DNA of 64,000 bases, taken from Roseimaritima multifibrata. GTDB taxonomy: Bacteria > Planctomycetota > Planctomycetia > Pirellulales > Pirellulaceae. The translations under genes and the position numbers were made by a program. The stretch covers positions 6,944,001-7,008,000 of the forward strand of contig NZ_CP036262.1 in NCBI RefSeq assembly GCF_007741495.1. Reading direction: 5' to 3'. Position 1 is the first letter of the stretch. Every line of letters starts with the position of its first letter. Below are positions 26,286 through 35,747 of the stretch, in pieces. The notes beneath the pieces were generated by a model, which was not told the origin of the DNA, ran no database searches, and saw only the letters and a list, made by a program, of their open reading frames with translations.

Positions 26286-27653
26286 CTAGTGCAGACCGTA
26301 GCGGCTCATTTTGTAGTGCAGCGTGCGAATGCTGACGTCTAATCGTTTTGCGGTTTTCTCACGGTGAAACTGATTTTCTTCCAGAGCCGCGGCGATGACC
26401 TTCCGCTCGTAGACTTCGATCGCTTCCCCGAGCGTCTGCGACGAATCGAGGGGATCGGATACGATTTGAGATGGTTTCAAATCTTGCGGCAGATCGCCTG
26501 CGTGCAACACTTCGCCGCTGTGAGTCACCACCAGTCGTTCGACGACATTGCGCAACTGGCGAACATTTCCGGGCCAACGCGCCGAAACCAACACCTGCAG
26601 CGCATCGGGCGAGACCATCTTAAGAGGTCTTTGATGGCGTTGGCAGAAGTGTTTAATGAAGAACGTCACCAATAACGGAATGTCTTCCCGGCGTTGACGA
26701 AGAGGAGGGATTTCGATGGGGATAACATTTAGACGATAGAACAGGTCGTCGCGGAAACTCCCTTCTTCAATCAACGCCTCCACCGATTTATTGGTTGCCG
26801 ACAAGACTCGCACATCGGTTTCCAAGACAGCTTCGCCACCGACACGCTGGTACCGTCCCGCTTCGAGCACGCGAAGCAGATCGACTTGGCTTTTCGCCGA
26901 CATCTCGGTCACTTCGTCTAGAAACAAGGTACCCTTAGCAGCCTGTTCAAAGCAGCCCGGCTTTTGACGTGACGCTCCACTGAAGGCGCCTTTCTCATGT
27001 CCAAACAGCTCGCTTTCCAGCAGAGTTTCTGGCATCGCACCGACATTGATCGCATGAAATGGACCGGCGCGTCGGCCACTCAAATCATGTAACGCGCGTG
27101 CGACCAGTTCTTTGCCGGTACCACTTTCACCATGGATCATCACGGTTGCATCGGTCGAGGCGACCTGCCGAACCTGTTGAAAGACATCCTGCATCGCGGC
27201 ACACGTGCCGATCATGCTGGAGATCTCGCCAACGTCGGCTAAGCGATTTCGCAGCTCCTGATTCTCGGCCCGTAGCTGATAGTGCTGACGAGCCTTTCGA
27301 ACCTGTTCGCGAATCAAATTTAGATCAAGCGGCTTGGCGATAAAATCGAAAGCTCCCGCCTGCATGGCTTCCACCGCGGTTTCAACCGTCCCGTGAGCGG
27401 TGATCACGATGCAGGCGATATCGGGATACTCTTGCCGGATCCGGCGAACAAGGGAAATCCCGTCCATTCCTCCGCCAAGCCGGACGTCTGCGATCAATAA
27501 TTGAAAACTTGACTTCCCGATCAATGCGATTGCTTCTTCACCATCCGCAGCGGTTTGCACACGATCCACTTCGGACGCTAACCCTTTTGCCAATCCGGCG
27601 CGGATATTTGGTTCGTCATCAACAATTAGCACAGCGTATGTAAGGTCGGTCAT
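26286..27653 (-). CDS. Sigma-54 dependent response regulator, NtrC-like (second copy)
   Basis: 455 residues. The receiver has Asp56 (LLIADVRLGG) and TAHGTVETAVEAMQAGAFDFIAKP. The AAA+ domain shows Walker A GESGTGKE and Walker B LFLDEVTEM. The sigma-54 loop is GAFSGA (Thr to Ser). The C-terminal helix-turn-helix is REKTAKRLDVSIRTLHYKMSRYG. The start codon overlaps the stop of the partner kinase gene by four bases (27650-27653). It is transcribed away from the porin and dab operon, but inverted repeats of the type bound by such regulators lie both before the kinase/porin pair and before dabA, making it a candidate activator of both. The link is inferred from position and shared sites. Confidence 0.95.
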   Translation of the reverse strand: MTDLTYAVLIVDDEPNIRAGLAKGLASEVDRVQTAADGEEAIALIGKSSFQLLIADVRLGGGMDGISLVRRIRQEYPDIACIVITAHGTVETAVEAMQAGAFDFIAKPLDLNLIREQVRKARQHYQLRAENQELRNRLADVGEISSMIGTCAAMQDVFQQVRQVASTDATVMIHGESGTGKELVARALHDLSGRRAGPFHAINVGAMPETLLESELFGHEKGAFSGASRQKPGCFEQAAKGTLFLDEVTEMSAKSQVDLLRVLEAGRYQRVGGEAVLETDVRVLSATNKSVEALIEEGSFRDDLFYRLNVIPIEIPPLRQRREDIPLLVTFFIKHFCQRHQRPLKMVSPDALQVLVSARWPGNVRQLRNVVERLVVTHSGEVLHAGDLPQDLKPSQIVSDPLDSSQTLGEAIEVYERKVIAAALEENQFHREKTAKRLDVSIRTLHYKMSRYGLH

Positions 27654-29050
27654 GCGGTAGCTCCGGTGGGAAGGAAGACAGAGAACTCAGTTCCCTCCGA
27701 GGAACTTTGAAAATGAAGATGTCCATCATGTTGACGAACGATTTTGTCACACAGCGCCAATCCCATCCCAGTCCCGTCATTGCGAGTCGTAAAATAGGGG
27801 TCAAAAATTTGATCATGGATCTCATCAGGGATCCCCGCTCCGGTGTCGACGACATCGACCCGCACCCAATCATCTTCCCTTCGCAAGCGAAACAGCAGCC
27901 TCCCACCGGAAGGCATCGCAGCCATTGCATTGAGGGCTAAGTTCAGAAAGACCTGTTCCAGGCGGACCGTATCGATTTCGATTAACCCCAACAGTTCTTG
28001 CGGCAGTTCAACATTCAGCTTGATATTTTGCTGAGCCGCTTGCGGTCGCAGCAGGCGCACCAGTCGTTCGATCAACATCGTGACGTCTGCCGGCGAGCGG
28101 CCTAACTGAGACATTGATGCATAGCTACGGAACCCATCGACGACGGCTGTGATCCGCTGAACTTCCGTCGAAAGGATATCCAACATTTCGGTAACATCCT
28201 CATCCGCCCCCTCCCCTTCCAGCCTTTCCTGCAGTAACTGCACATGCAATGAAAGTGCACTCAGTGGATTCTTGATTTCGTGCTGCAGGCCTGCGGCCAA
28301 CGACCCCAGTCCCATATACCTTTCCATACGCCGCAGACGTTCTTCGATACGAGCTCGTTCGGTAACGTCACGGACGTGCACCACGGTACCCAACTTCTCT
28401 TGACGATGATTTTGCAGCAGGCTGCAGCCCGCCCGTAAAGTCCGTTCGTAACCGTTGTCGTTGACACAATAGTCGCGATCTCGGATCACTTTGTCGGTTC
28501 GTAAGACTTCTTCACAAATTGAATTCAAAAGTTGATGTTCCTCACCGATTTCGGACAAACGCAATTCTTGTCCCCGATCAAGCGAATCGACCAGGGTTCG
28601 ACCGAACATGGTATCGCCGACCGGAGTCTTTCCAATTAGGTTTTGCCCGCTCGGATTCATACTGGTAATGCGGCCATGCAGGTCCGTGGTCAACACTCCG
28701 GCATCCATGCTAGCCAGAATGTCCGTCGCCAAAACTTTGACATCTCGCAGCGACTGCTGGCTACTGAAATAGCCTCGCAGAAGAAGGGCAGAGGCAATTG
28801 CCGTGCCAATAATGTTCAGCCCCAGCAAGACGACCAGCGCATTATCTAGTTCGAGGTCGTCCGCAAGTTCTTCTACCGCTTCCAAATCGCTTTCAGGAAG
28901 ATGACTAACAATCTGTCGGACGATCTGTTGATCACGCTGAACGTCATGGATGATCCAAATCGTCCCTCCCAGCGATGTCAGGCTGAGGACGGTTAGTGCG
29001 GCTGCCAGCCAACGCCCACGTTGTTTTCTACCATTCTGAACGTCAAACAA
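27650..29050 (-). CDS. Membrane PAS histidine kinase, NtrB-like
   Basis: 466 residues. Two membrane helices (about 14-34 and 71-93) enclose a small periplasmic loop rich in Glu/Asp. A PAS domain (about 108-225; ASMDAGVLTTDLHGRITSMNPSG) precedes the H-box LQHEIKNPLSAL with His257, N-box NLALNAMAAMP, and G-boxes DTGAGIP and GTGMGLALCDKIV. The NtrB-like HEIKNPL signature is intact. It is the first gene of a two-gene operon with the NtrC-like regulator. The 279-base divergent region to the porin start carries an inverted repeat (29138-29153), so kinase and porin may share control. The stimulus is unknown. Confidence 0.95.
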   Translation of the reverse strand: MFDVQNGRKQRGRWLAAALTVLSLTSLGGTIWIIHDVQRDQQIVRQIVSHLPESDLEAVEELADDLELDNALVVLLGLNIIGTAIASALLLRGYFSSQQSLRDVKVLATDILASMDAGVLTTDLHGRITSMNPSGQNLIGKTPVGDTMFGRTLVDSLDRGQELRLSEIGEEHQLLNSICEEVLRTDKVIRDRDYCVNDNGYERTLRAGCSLLQNHRQEKLGTVVHVRDVTERARIEERLRRMERYMGLGSLAAGLQHEIKNPLSALSLHVQLLQERLEGEGADEDVTEMLDILSTEVQRITAVVDGFRSYASMSQLGRSPADVTMLIERLVRLLRPQAAQQNIKLNVELPQELLGLIEIDTVRLEQVFLNLALNAMAAMPSGGRLLFRLRREDDWVRVDVVDTGAGIPDEIHDQIFDPYFTTRNDGTGMGLALCDKIVRQHDGHLHFQSSSEGTEFSVFLPTGATA

Positions 29051-29137
29051 AATAAACCTCGATTAAGCAGCAACCGGACATCCCCTGTCGATCTCAACGC
29101 ATCTAGCGGCCCCGTTCTCGGCAATAAATCGCCGCTT

Positions 29138-29153
29138 CTGCAAAAGATTGCAG
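29138..29153. promoter_or_regulatory. Inverted repeat CTGCAA-N4-TTGCAG between kinase and porin genes
   Basis: The core TGCAAAAGATTGCA (29139-29152) matches TGCAAAAAACTGCA upstream of dabA (30810-30823) at 12 of 14 positions. The site lies 88 bases before the kinase start and 177 bases before the porin start, a fitting distance for an enhancer-type activator. No convincing -24/-12 promoter was found for the porin. Confidence 0.45.
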
Positions 29154-29329
29154 TCTCTCTCTCCCTTTCGCTCCCTCCCTGATTCAGTTGTAACGATTAT
29201 CCGCCCCCTTCAGGGAACCATCTAGTCCGCGTCCCTGTTTACCGAATCTAACACTGTTACTCGAATCCGTTCGAGCAATACTCTTCAAGCATGGATGCTT
29301 TGAGTGATGATACCAAGGAGAGGAACTTG

Positions 29330-30769
29330 ATGGATCGCAATACTCAGCGTCGGTCGCTTAGCTCGCAGCTATACGCGGCGGCTCGCACGGGGATTTTATG
29401 CCTCACCGCTTTTCATTTCGGTTGCGTCGACCAAACGGCCAATGCAGCGGAACCCTTTTTGGGAATGGAATCGGCAGCAGAGCCATCTGAACCGGTTGGC
29501 AATGAGGCGATCTACCGCGAACTTCAGCGTTTGCAAAGCCAAATCGATTCGCTTCAAGCCGCTCCCGCCGACCCGATCATCTACTGCGAAGCACCGCAAG
29601 AGAAACCCAAGTACCCGACCGCGCGACTGACCGGCTTCTTCCAAGCCGATATCGCATGGTTTGGCCAGGACGAAAACAATCGTCGCACGCTCGGTAACGG
29701 TAATCTGGTCAATGGGGACCTGCAAGACGGAGCGGATTTCCGGCGGGCTCGCTTGGCCGCGGTCGGCGACGCCTGGGACAATGTCAGCTACATGCTGGAA
29801 ATGGACTTCGCTTTCCCCGGACGACCAAGCTTCATGGACGTCTGGCTGGACATCGATGACGTCGTGGGCAAAAACAATCTGCGTATCGGACAATTCCGAC
29901 AACCCTTTGGGATGGACGGCCAGACAGGGGTTAAGGACCTGACATTTTTAGAACGTGCCCTTCCGTTTGCGTTCTCACCATTCCGTCAAATCGGAGCCAT
30001 GGGATATGGAAATTCCGACGACCAACTTCGCACCTGGGCTGCATCGGTCTACCGTTTTCCGACAGGCCCCTATGGCGGAAATGTTGGCGACAACGGTGGC
30101 TATGGAATATCGGCACGCACGACCGCCCTGCTGATCGATAACGGAGACCAACATGGGCTGTTTCATCTCGGCGGAGGCTACAGCTTTATCGACCCGGCAA
30201 ACGATGCCGTGCAATATCGCAGCCAACCCGAAATCTTTATCAGTGAATCCGGCGGAGCGGTCCTACCATTGGTCCCTGCCGAGGTCTTGCCATTTGTCGA
30301 CACCGGCCCAGTCGCCGTCGACCATGTGAATCTGTTCAATTTTGAACTTGCAGCATCGCGTGGTCCGCTTCACGCTCAAAGCGAAATCGTCTACGCCGCC
30401 GTGCAACAACGTGGAAATCCCAGCGTCAGCTTACCGGGAGCCTACGTGCAGGCCGGTTACGTCCTGACAGGGGAATCCCGAAGCTACAACCGCCAAAACG
30501 GCGTCTTTGGGCGAGTCAATCCAAAATGCAGTGTCGGCAAGCAAGGTGGCATTGGGGCCTGGGAAATTGCAACGCGATGGTCCTACCTTGACCTGACCGA
30601 CGCGAATGTTCTCGGGGGACGCCTGAACGACGTCACCCTTGGCTTGAACTGGTACCTCAACCCCCGCACAAAGTTCCAATGGAACTATATTCATGCCATG
30701 TTAGACAACCCAATCTACGGCGATAGCGAGGCCGATGTGTATGCCATGCGAGCCCAAGTCGACTTCTAA
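29330..30769 (+). CDS. OprP/OprO-like outer-membrane porin
   Basis: 479 residues from the ATG at 29330, chosen because AAGGAGAGG lies directly upstream; a longer frame begins at 29291. The signal peptide is followed by a short coiled-coil segment (NEAIYRELQRLQSQIDSLQ), as in trimeric phosphate-selective porins. The barrel part has typical family lines: LTGFFQADIAWFG, DFRRARLAAVGDAWDNVSYMLEMDFA, LRIGQFRQPFGMD and a final strand ending in a Phe (RAQVDF). OprP-type porins let anions such as phosphate across the outer membrane. Between a sensor pair and the dab operon, the substrate could instead be bicarbonate; this is inference. The gene stands alone. Confidence 0.85.
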   Translation: MDRNTQRRSLSSQLYAAARTGILCLTAFHFGCVDQTANAAEPFLGMESAAEPSEPVGNEAIYRELQRLQSQIDSLQAAPADPIIYCEAPQEKPKYPTARLTGFFQADIAWFGQDENNRRTLGNGNLVNGDLQDGADFRRARLAAVGDAWDNVSYMLEMDFAFPGRPSFMDVWLDIDDVVGKNNLRIGQFRQPFGMDGQTGVKDLTFLERALPFAFSPFRQIGAMGYGNSDDQLRTWAASVYRFPTGPYGGNVGDNGGYGISARTTALLIDNGDQHGLFHLGGGYSFIDPANDAVQYRSQPEIFISESGGAVLPLVPAEVLPFVDTGPVAVDHVNLFNFELAASRGPLHAQSEIVYAAVQQRGNPSVSLPGAYVQAGYVLTGESRSYNRQNGVFGRVNPKCSVGKQGGIGAWEIATRWSYLDLTDANVLGGRLNDVTLGLNWYLNPRTKFQWNYIHAMLDNPIYGDSEADVYAMRAQVDF

Positions 30770-30808
30770 GCCCCTCCTTGGTGGTTGCCTGAAACAGCTC
30801 GCCGAAGC

Positions 30809-30845
30809 GTGCAAAAAACTGCACATCCCATGCAGACAACTGCAG
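30809..30845 (+). promoter_or_regulatory. Cluster of TGCA-type inverted repeats upstream of dabA (possible enhancer)
   Basis: Three overlapping inverted repeats: GTGCA-N6-TGCAC (30809-30824), CTGCA-N7-TGCAG (30819-30835) and TGCAG-N4-CTGCA (30831-30844). Such paired half-sites at 120-160 bases upstream of a -24/-12 promoter are typical for NtrC-family activators. One core is shared with the kinase/porin intergenic site at 29138-29153. Confidence 0.5.
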
Positions 30846-30966
30846 TGATTTCGCCGTTTTCGACAACCAAGCCGAAGCCAGTCCGATGAACTTACGGGCC
30901 AACGATCTCCATATTTCTGAGCGTTTCCCGCTAGATCCGCCAGGCAAGCGTATTTCCTCACGCTGC

Positions 30967-30983
30967 TTGGCATAGTGCTTGCT
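30967..30983 (+). promoter_or_regulatory. Sigma-54 (-24/-12) promoter of the dab operon
   Basis: TTGGCATAGTGCTTGCT: GG at 30969-30970 and GC at 30981-30982 are ten bases apart. The -24 box TTGGCA and -12 box TTGCT match the consensus except for one base (C to T after GGCA). Transcription would start near 30994, leaving a leader of about 160 bases before dabA. Confidence 0.65.
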
Positions 30984-31156
30984 ATGTAGGCTTTTTTCCG
31001 ATCGTGTGATCGATTGCAAGCGGTGGCGTCAGGATAAAACCATGACGCATTCTTAGCGGACGCTTAATCTTTGATTGCTCGGTCGACAGACAGGTACGAC
31101 TGGGCTGCCGCCCATCATGCCGCGTATACAATTAATCGGCGTTGGGAATTCATTGG

Positions 31157-34100
31157 ATGTCAAATGAGGATTTGAATCGCTTGCGGGAAGCCATCCGAAG
31201 CGCCAGACACTTCCTTCCTGCGCAAGGGCCGATATCCATCTTTGTGCACCATAACACGCTGCACCATTTTGAGGATCTCCCTTTTCGCGAAGCGGTTCTG
31301 GTAGGTGGGGCCCGTTATGACTGCCAGCCTTACCTCTCGGAAAGACGGTATCACGCCGAGCTTGAGAAGGGACGGATTTCGGTAAGCGATCTGCGTCAGG
31401 TACTGTTGGAGGACCTCGGGGAATACGCCGACAACTTGATCGCCAGTTTCGGCACCAGCTATACGCTGCGGCTAGCCATCCTGCAGATGCATTTGCATAC
31501 GGCGCCGGATGCGGAACTGACCTGGCTGCTGGCCGAAACCGATTTGCTCCGCCGGTTCCGCAGCGATGTCTCTCCAGCAAGACGAGACCGAGTGGTTCAG
31601 CAGACCCAAAACTGGGTGCTTTCAAATCTAACAAACGAACCACACCGCGACTCGTCCCCTGAAAAACTGCCGACAGTCGTACGCAAATTAATCGACGAAC
31701 AAGCTGGTTGTCGCATTGAATCGTGGAACGACGCACGCTGGGAGGAATTCTGCCTACAGCTACTTTGGAGAATCTGCTCGCAAGGGGTTCACGCGGCTGC
31801 CAGCGTAAAATGTCTGTCGGCGGAACAGCACCTTATCAACGAAAAACGAGGTTCGCAAAAACGCTTGCGCGACCTTCTGCTGCAAGCAACCAACGAGGAT
31901 ATCGACCAAACGGTCAATGAAGTCTTGATTCGCTTCTGCGGTTCTTTCTTGGACCAAGGGTTTGCGACACTGACGCTGCCCGAACGCGAGAAGGGTTTTG
32001 CCCACGCGTTTGCCAAACTGTATCTCCAGCCTCTAGCAGTCCGTCCCGGTTGGATGCGTCACCTCCGACCGGAACTCCAAAAGGTTTTGGCAGCCGATTT
32101 CGATCCTCTGCAGTCGATCAATGAATCGCTAGCAGCAATGGGCGTCGACCAGGCGAGCGAACAGGAGATCCTTTCCGCTTCACTGTTGTCGCTTCGAGGC
32201 TGGGCGGGGATGCTCTGGCAGATGGAATCCAAGCCTGAATTCCACCCCTACCCTGCTCCTCCCGGCACGCTGGAGGAATACCTTGCGATCCGGCTTATTC
32301 TGGAAAGGCACGCGATAAGCTATTTAGGGGAACGCGTTTTTGACACTCGTGACATTTCAACGATCCGTACGAAAACCAACGCGAATCTTCCCCCGACATC
32401 CACTCCGTCGCCGCAGCAGCAGACCTACACCGTTTTCCAACTAGCAGAGGCCAACGGCTGGACTCCTGAAGAATTGATCAATATGTCCCAACCGCAGTGG
32501 GCATGTTTGCTTGACGAGATCAGCGCTTTTGACTCCCTGGAGCGTCGCCGAATTTTGCACCAGGCCTACGAGCGTCACTACAGCGTTGCGACCTTGGACG
32601 CGATTTCAATCCATGCCCGCCGGCGTCAAACCGAATCGGATTCCCCCTCACGACCAGCATACGCAGCAATTTTCTGCATTGATGACCGCGAAGAATCGTT
32701 TCGCCGACACCTGGAAGAGGTCGACCCGGAATGCATTACCGTTGCCGCTGCAGGATTTTATGCGGTTGCGATGTACTACCGAGGGACCGACCATGCAAAC
32801 TTTCGGCCGCTTTGCCCGGCTTCGATCACCCCTACCCACTTTGTCCAAGAGGAATCGGTGTTCTCCGCGATCGACGCCGGGGAACGTCGGGCGATGCGTC
32901 GGCGGCGTATCGGCAAATTCCAACATCAGATGCACTCCCACTCGCGAACCTTGGTTGGCGGCTGGGTGACGGGTCTGTTCGGAGCGATCGCCACGTTCCC
33001 GATGGTCGCGAGAATTCTCGCCCCTCGGTTGACCGCTCGAATCCGCGAATCGATGGAAACATTCACCCGCCCTCCGGCAACGGAATTGCACCTGGAACGG
33101 GTGGCCGCTGAACCGGGCCCAGAAGGGGATGCCCTCGGTTACAGCCTTACCGAAATGGCTGGAATCGTCCGCAGGATCCTTGAGGACTTAGGGATGGTAG
33201 CCGACTTCCCTCCGATCATTATTTTCTTTGGACATGGCAGCGGGAGCCTGAACAACCCCCACGAATCCGCCTACAGCTGCGGAGCCTGCAGCGGCGGTCG
33301 CGGCGGCCCAAATGCGAGAGCGTTTGCCGTCATGGCAAACGATCCTCGTGTTCGCCGAATCCTTTCCGACCAAGGGTTACAAATCCCCGAAGAGATCCGT
33401 TTTGTCGGCGCCTTCCACAATACATGCAACGACAAAGTCGACTACTACGACGTCGATCTTCTTCCGCGGTCGCACCGTAGCCTCTTTCGACGGATCGAGC
33501 AGAGCGTCAATGAGACTCGAGCCCGGAACGCACACGAACGGGCTAGGCGATTTGAATCAGCCAGCCTGAACCTATCGACCACCGCCGCCCTGGAACATGT
33601 CGAACAACGCGCCGAAGACCTTTCCCAAGCGCGACCCGAATACAACCATGCCACCAATGCGGTAATGATCGTAGGACGACGCGACTGGACACGCGGCCTG
33701 TTTATGGACCGGCGTGCCTTCTTGACATCCTATGACCCGGCACTCGATTCCGATGATTGCCCAATCCTGACTCGAATCCTGCAGGCGGCGATCCCAGTCT
33801 GTGCGGGAATCAGCTTGGAATACTACTTCTCCACCGTCGACACCGAGGGTTACGGATGTGGTTCCAAACTCCCTCACAATGTGACCTCGATGCTTGGGGT
33901 GATGACCGGAGCGGCAAGTGACCTACGACCTGGTTTATCGCAGCAGATGGTCGAAATCCATGAACCGATGCGGATCCTCTGCGTGATCGAAACGACTGCA
34001 GAAAAGATGCTAAAAATCATTGCGGACAATCCACCCATCGGACGGCTGGTCCGCGGAGAGTGGGTTGGGCTTGCCATCATCGATCCTTCAACGGGATCGA

Positions 34101-34279
34101 TTCAACGTTACGTTCAGGGAAAATTCGAGCCCTATCTATTGGAATCGAATGACTTGCCACAACTGGAAACATCGCTCGATTGGTACCGCGGCACCCGCGA
34201 CCACCTGGGCTACGCATCCATTCATGACACCACTCCCTTTTTCAAACCAAATACTCCACCGACACGACGGCCTTCATAA
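31157..34279 (+). CDS. dabA: DabA, inorganic carbon (CO2/bicarbonate) uptake catalytic subunit (DUF2309)
   Basis: 1,040 residues from the ATG at 31157 (a TTG at 31142 is the longer option). It belongs to the DUF2309/DabA family. The zinc site is complete: Cys507 and Asp509 in [16 protein letters not shown], His693 in FFGHGSGS, and Cys708 in YSCGACSGG. The 2- and 15-residue spacings equal those of the beta-carbonic-anhydrase-like site in Halothiobacillus DabA. It is soluble apart from weak hydrophobic stretches and sits on the cytoplasmic face, where it is thought to hydrate CO2 in one direction using the ion gradient through DabB. It is longer than the Halothiobacillus protein (about 830). 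It leads a three-gene operon and overlaps dabB by one base. Confidence 0.93.
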   Translation: MSNEDLNRLREAIRSARHFLPAQGPISIFVHHNTLHHFEDLPFREAVLVGGARYDCQPYLSERRYHAELEKGRISVSDLRQVLLEDLGEYADNLIASFGTSYTLRLAILQMHLHTAPDAELTWLLAETDLLRRFRSDVSPARRDRVVQQTQNWVLSNLTNEPHRDSSPEKLPTVVRKLIDEQAGCRIESWNDARWEEFCLQLLWRICSQGVHAAASVKCLSAEQHLINEKRGSQKRLRDLLLQATNEDIDQTVNEVLIRFCGSFLDQGFATLTLPEREKGFAHAFAKLYLQPLAVRPGWMRHLRPELQKVLAADFDPLQSINESLAAMGVDQASEQEILSASLLSLRGWAGMLWQMESKPEFHPYPAPPGTLEEYLAIRLILERHAISYLGERVFDTRDISTIRTKTNANLPPTSTPSPQQQTYTVFQLAEANGWTPEELINMSQPQWACLLDEISAFDSLERRRILHQAYERHYSVATLDAISIHARRRQTESDSPSRPAYAAIFCIDDREESFRRHLEEVDPECITVAAAGFYAVAMYYRGTDHANFRPLCPASITPTHFVQEESVFSAIDAGERRAMRRRRIGKFQHQMHSHSRTLVGGWVTGLFGAIATFPMVARILAPRLTARIRESMETFTRPPATELHLERVAAEPGPEGDALGYSLTEMAGIVRRILEDLGMVADFPPIIIFFGHGSGSLNNPHESAYSCGACSGGRGGPNARAFAVMANDPRVRRILSDQGLQIPEEIRFVGAFHNTCNDKVDYYDVDLLPRSHRSLFRRIEQSVNETRARNAHERARRFESASLNLSTTAALEHVEQRAEDLSQARPEYNHATNAVMIVGRRDWTRGLFMDRRAFLTSYDPALDSDDCPILTRILQAAIPVCAGISLEYYFSTVDTEGYGCGSKLPHNVTSMLGVMTGAASDLRPGLSQQMVEIHEPMRILCVIETTAEKMLKIIADNPPIGRLVRGEWVGLAIIDPSTGSIQRYVQGKFEPYLLESNDLPQLETSLDWYRGTRDHLGYASIHDTTPFFKPNTPPTRRPS

Positions 34280-35688
34280 TGAACGAGATCGAAAGTCTAT
34301 TTCGAATGTTCGCAGGGCCTGGTGCGATCCATTTCCAAAGCTTCTTTGCCATGAATGGGATTGAAAGTCTCTACCAAACCCTGGGGACGATTGTCATCGC
34401 CAGCCCGGCGATCCTATTAGCCATCTTTGGCGTCACAGCGTTATCCAACATCTCGCTAAGCGAAACCGTCATCGCGCGGCTCACACAAGTCGCGGTGTTT
34501 GCGGCGATCGCGCCGACGCTGGGTATCCTGGCGATGATGCTATTCGACGGGACCCGCTACGTCCCCGTTGAATGGGGAAACTGGGTGACGATCCCAGAGC
34601 AGGAATTTCACTTCCACCTTAAGTTTGTCTTCGACCGGTTAAGCATCCCCTTCCTGTTGCTCTCCTGCGTCCTGTGCGGAATCGTTGGTGCGTTCACCCG
34701 AGGGTATTTGAACCGAGAGGACGGCTACCGACGTTTCTTTCTGTACTACGCACTCTTCTTTCTAGGAATGACCGTCAGTTCGCTGGCAGGAACGATCGAA
34801 ACCCTGTTTGTTGGCTGGGAAATGGTCGGACTCTCTTCCGCCCTATTGGTCGCCTATTTCCATGAACGAGAGAACCCTGTCCGCAATGGGCAGCGGGTGT
34901 GGACGATTTACCGACTGTCCGATGCGGCGTTCTTAATCGCAGCGATCACGATGCACCACATGACGGGCGAAGGAGACCTTGGCGGATTGATGGGTTCGGA
35001 AATCTGGCCGGCAGGAACCGCGGTGGTCACTCCCAGCCAAGCCTTGTTGATCGGTTCGCTCCTGCTGATTGCGGCCGCTGGAAAATCAGCCCTCTTTCCC
35101 TTTTCGGGCTGGTTGCCGCGCGCGATGGAAGGGCCAACGCCTTCAAGTGCAATTTTTTACGGAGCCCTTTCGGTTCATCTTGGAGTCTATCTGCTACTGC
35201 GTGTCAGCCCGATCCTGGAGGCCTCGTTCATTTTGCAAATGATCGTCATTGGCCTAGGGGTTCTGTCCGCGGGCTGCGGTGCATTGATGTCACGTGTTCA
35301 AAGTGACGTCAAAGTCTCGTTGGCGTATGCCTCGTTAACCCAGGTGGGAATTATCGTTGTCGAAATCGGATTGGGTTTTCGCTACTTGGCACTGATTCAC
35401 ATCATCGGCCATGCCTGCCTACGAACGATGCAATTGCTCCGCGCACCCAACCTCCTTCGCGATTACAAGGAACTGGAAAATGCCCTCGGCACCAGTTTGA
35501 CACCAGCGAACAGCACTCTAGCCAGCTGGCTGCCGGTTTCGGTTCGGAACTGGGGCTATCGATTTGGATTCGATCGTGGCTTCATGGATATTGGCTTGGA
35601 CAAATGGGTCGTTTATCCATTCCAATCATTATTCAGATGGTTCAATCGCATGGAGCAAAGAATTACCGCAGCGATCTCAAGAAACTAA
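34279..35688 (+). CDS. dabB: DabB, NuoL/MrpA-like membrane subunit of the inorganic carbon transporter
   Basis: 469 residues with about 12-13 membrane helices. It belongs to the proton_antipo_M (NuoL-type) family: [17 protein letters not shown] carries the conserved Glu, and [24 protein letters not shown] is the signature of the second channel half with its Lys and Pro/Ser turns. DabB conducts cations (H+ or Na+) to energise DabA. Its start overlaps the dabA stop (TAATG), so the two are translated together. The N-terminal 25 residues ([12 protein letters not shown]) are a short extra segment before the first helix. The C-terminal region lacks the long lateral helix of NuoL, as is usual for DabB. 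Confidence 0.9.
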   Translation: MNEIESLFRMFAGPGAIHFQSFFAMNGIESLYQTLGTIVIASPAILLAIFGVTALSNISLSETVIARLTQVAVFAAIAPTLGILAMMLFDGTRYVPVEWGNWVTIPEQEFHFHLKFVFDRLSIPFLLLSCVLCGIVGAFTRGYLNREDGYRRFFLYYALFFLGMTVSSLAGTIETLFVGWEMVGLSSALLVAYFHERENPVRNGQRVWTIYRLSDAAFLIAAITMHHMTGEGDLGGLMGSEIWPAGTAVVTPSQALLIGSLLLIAAAGKSALFPFSGWLPRAMEGPTPSSAIFYGALSVHLGVYLLLRVSPILEASFILQMIVIGLGVLSAGCGALMSRVQSDVKVSLAYASLTQVGIIVVEIGLGFRYLALIHIIGHACLRTMQLLRAPNLLRDYKELENALGTSLTPANSTLASWLPVSVRNWGYRFGFDRGFMDIGLDKWVVYPFQSLFRWFNRMEQRITAAISRN

Positions 35689-35747
35689 TCGACAGCCCCA
35701 AAATCTGATTCCTTCTAGCCCGTCCCCCGACCCTCTCGCCGTACTTC

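Noticed and set aside
29061-29086. Sigma-54 promoter for the minus-strand kinase gene
   Set aside because: A TTGCT and GG at the right distance exist, but the -24 box otherwise does not match, and the leader would be very short.
29396-29902. 168-residue minus-strand frame inside the porin gene
   Set aside because: Antisense shadow; the porin strand has signal peptide, ribosome-binding site and family lines.
31053-31736. 227-residue minus-strand frame opposite the start of dabA
   Set aside because: Shadow frame; dabA has clear family motifs.
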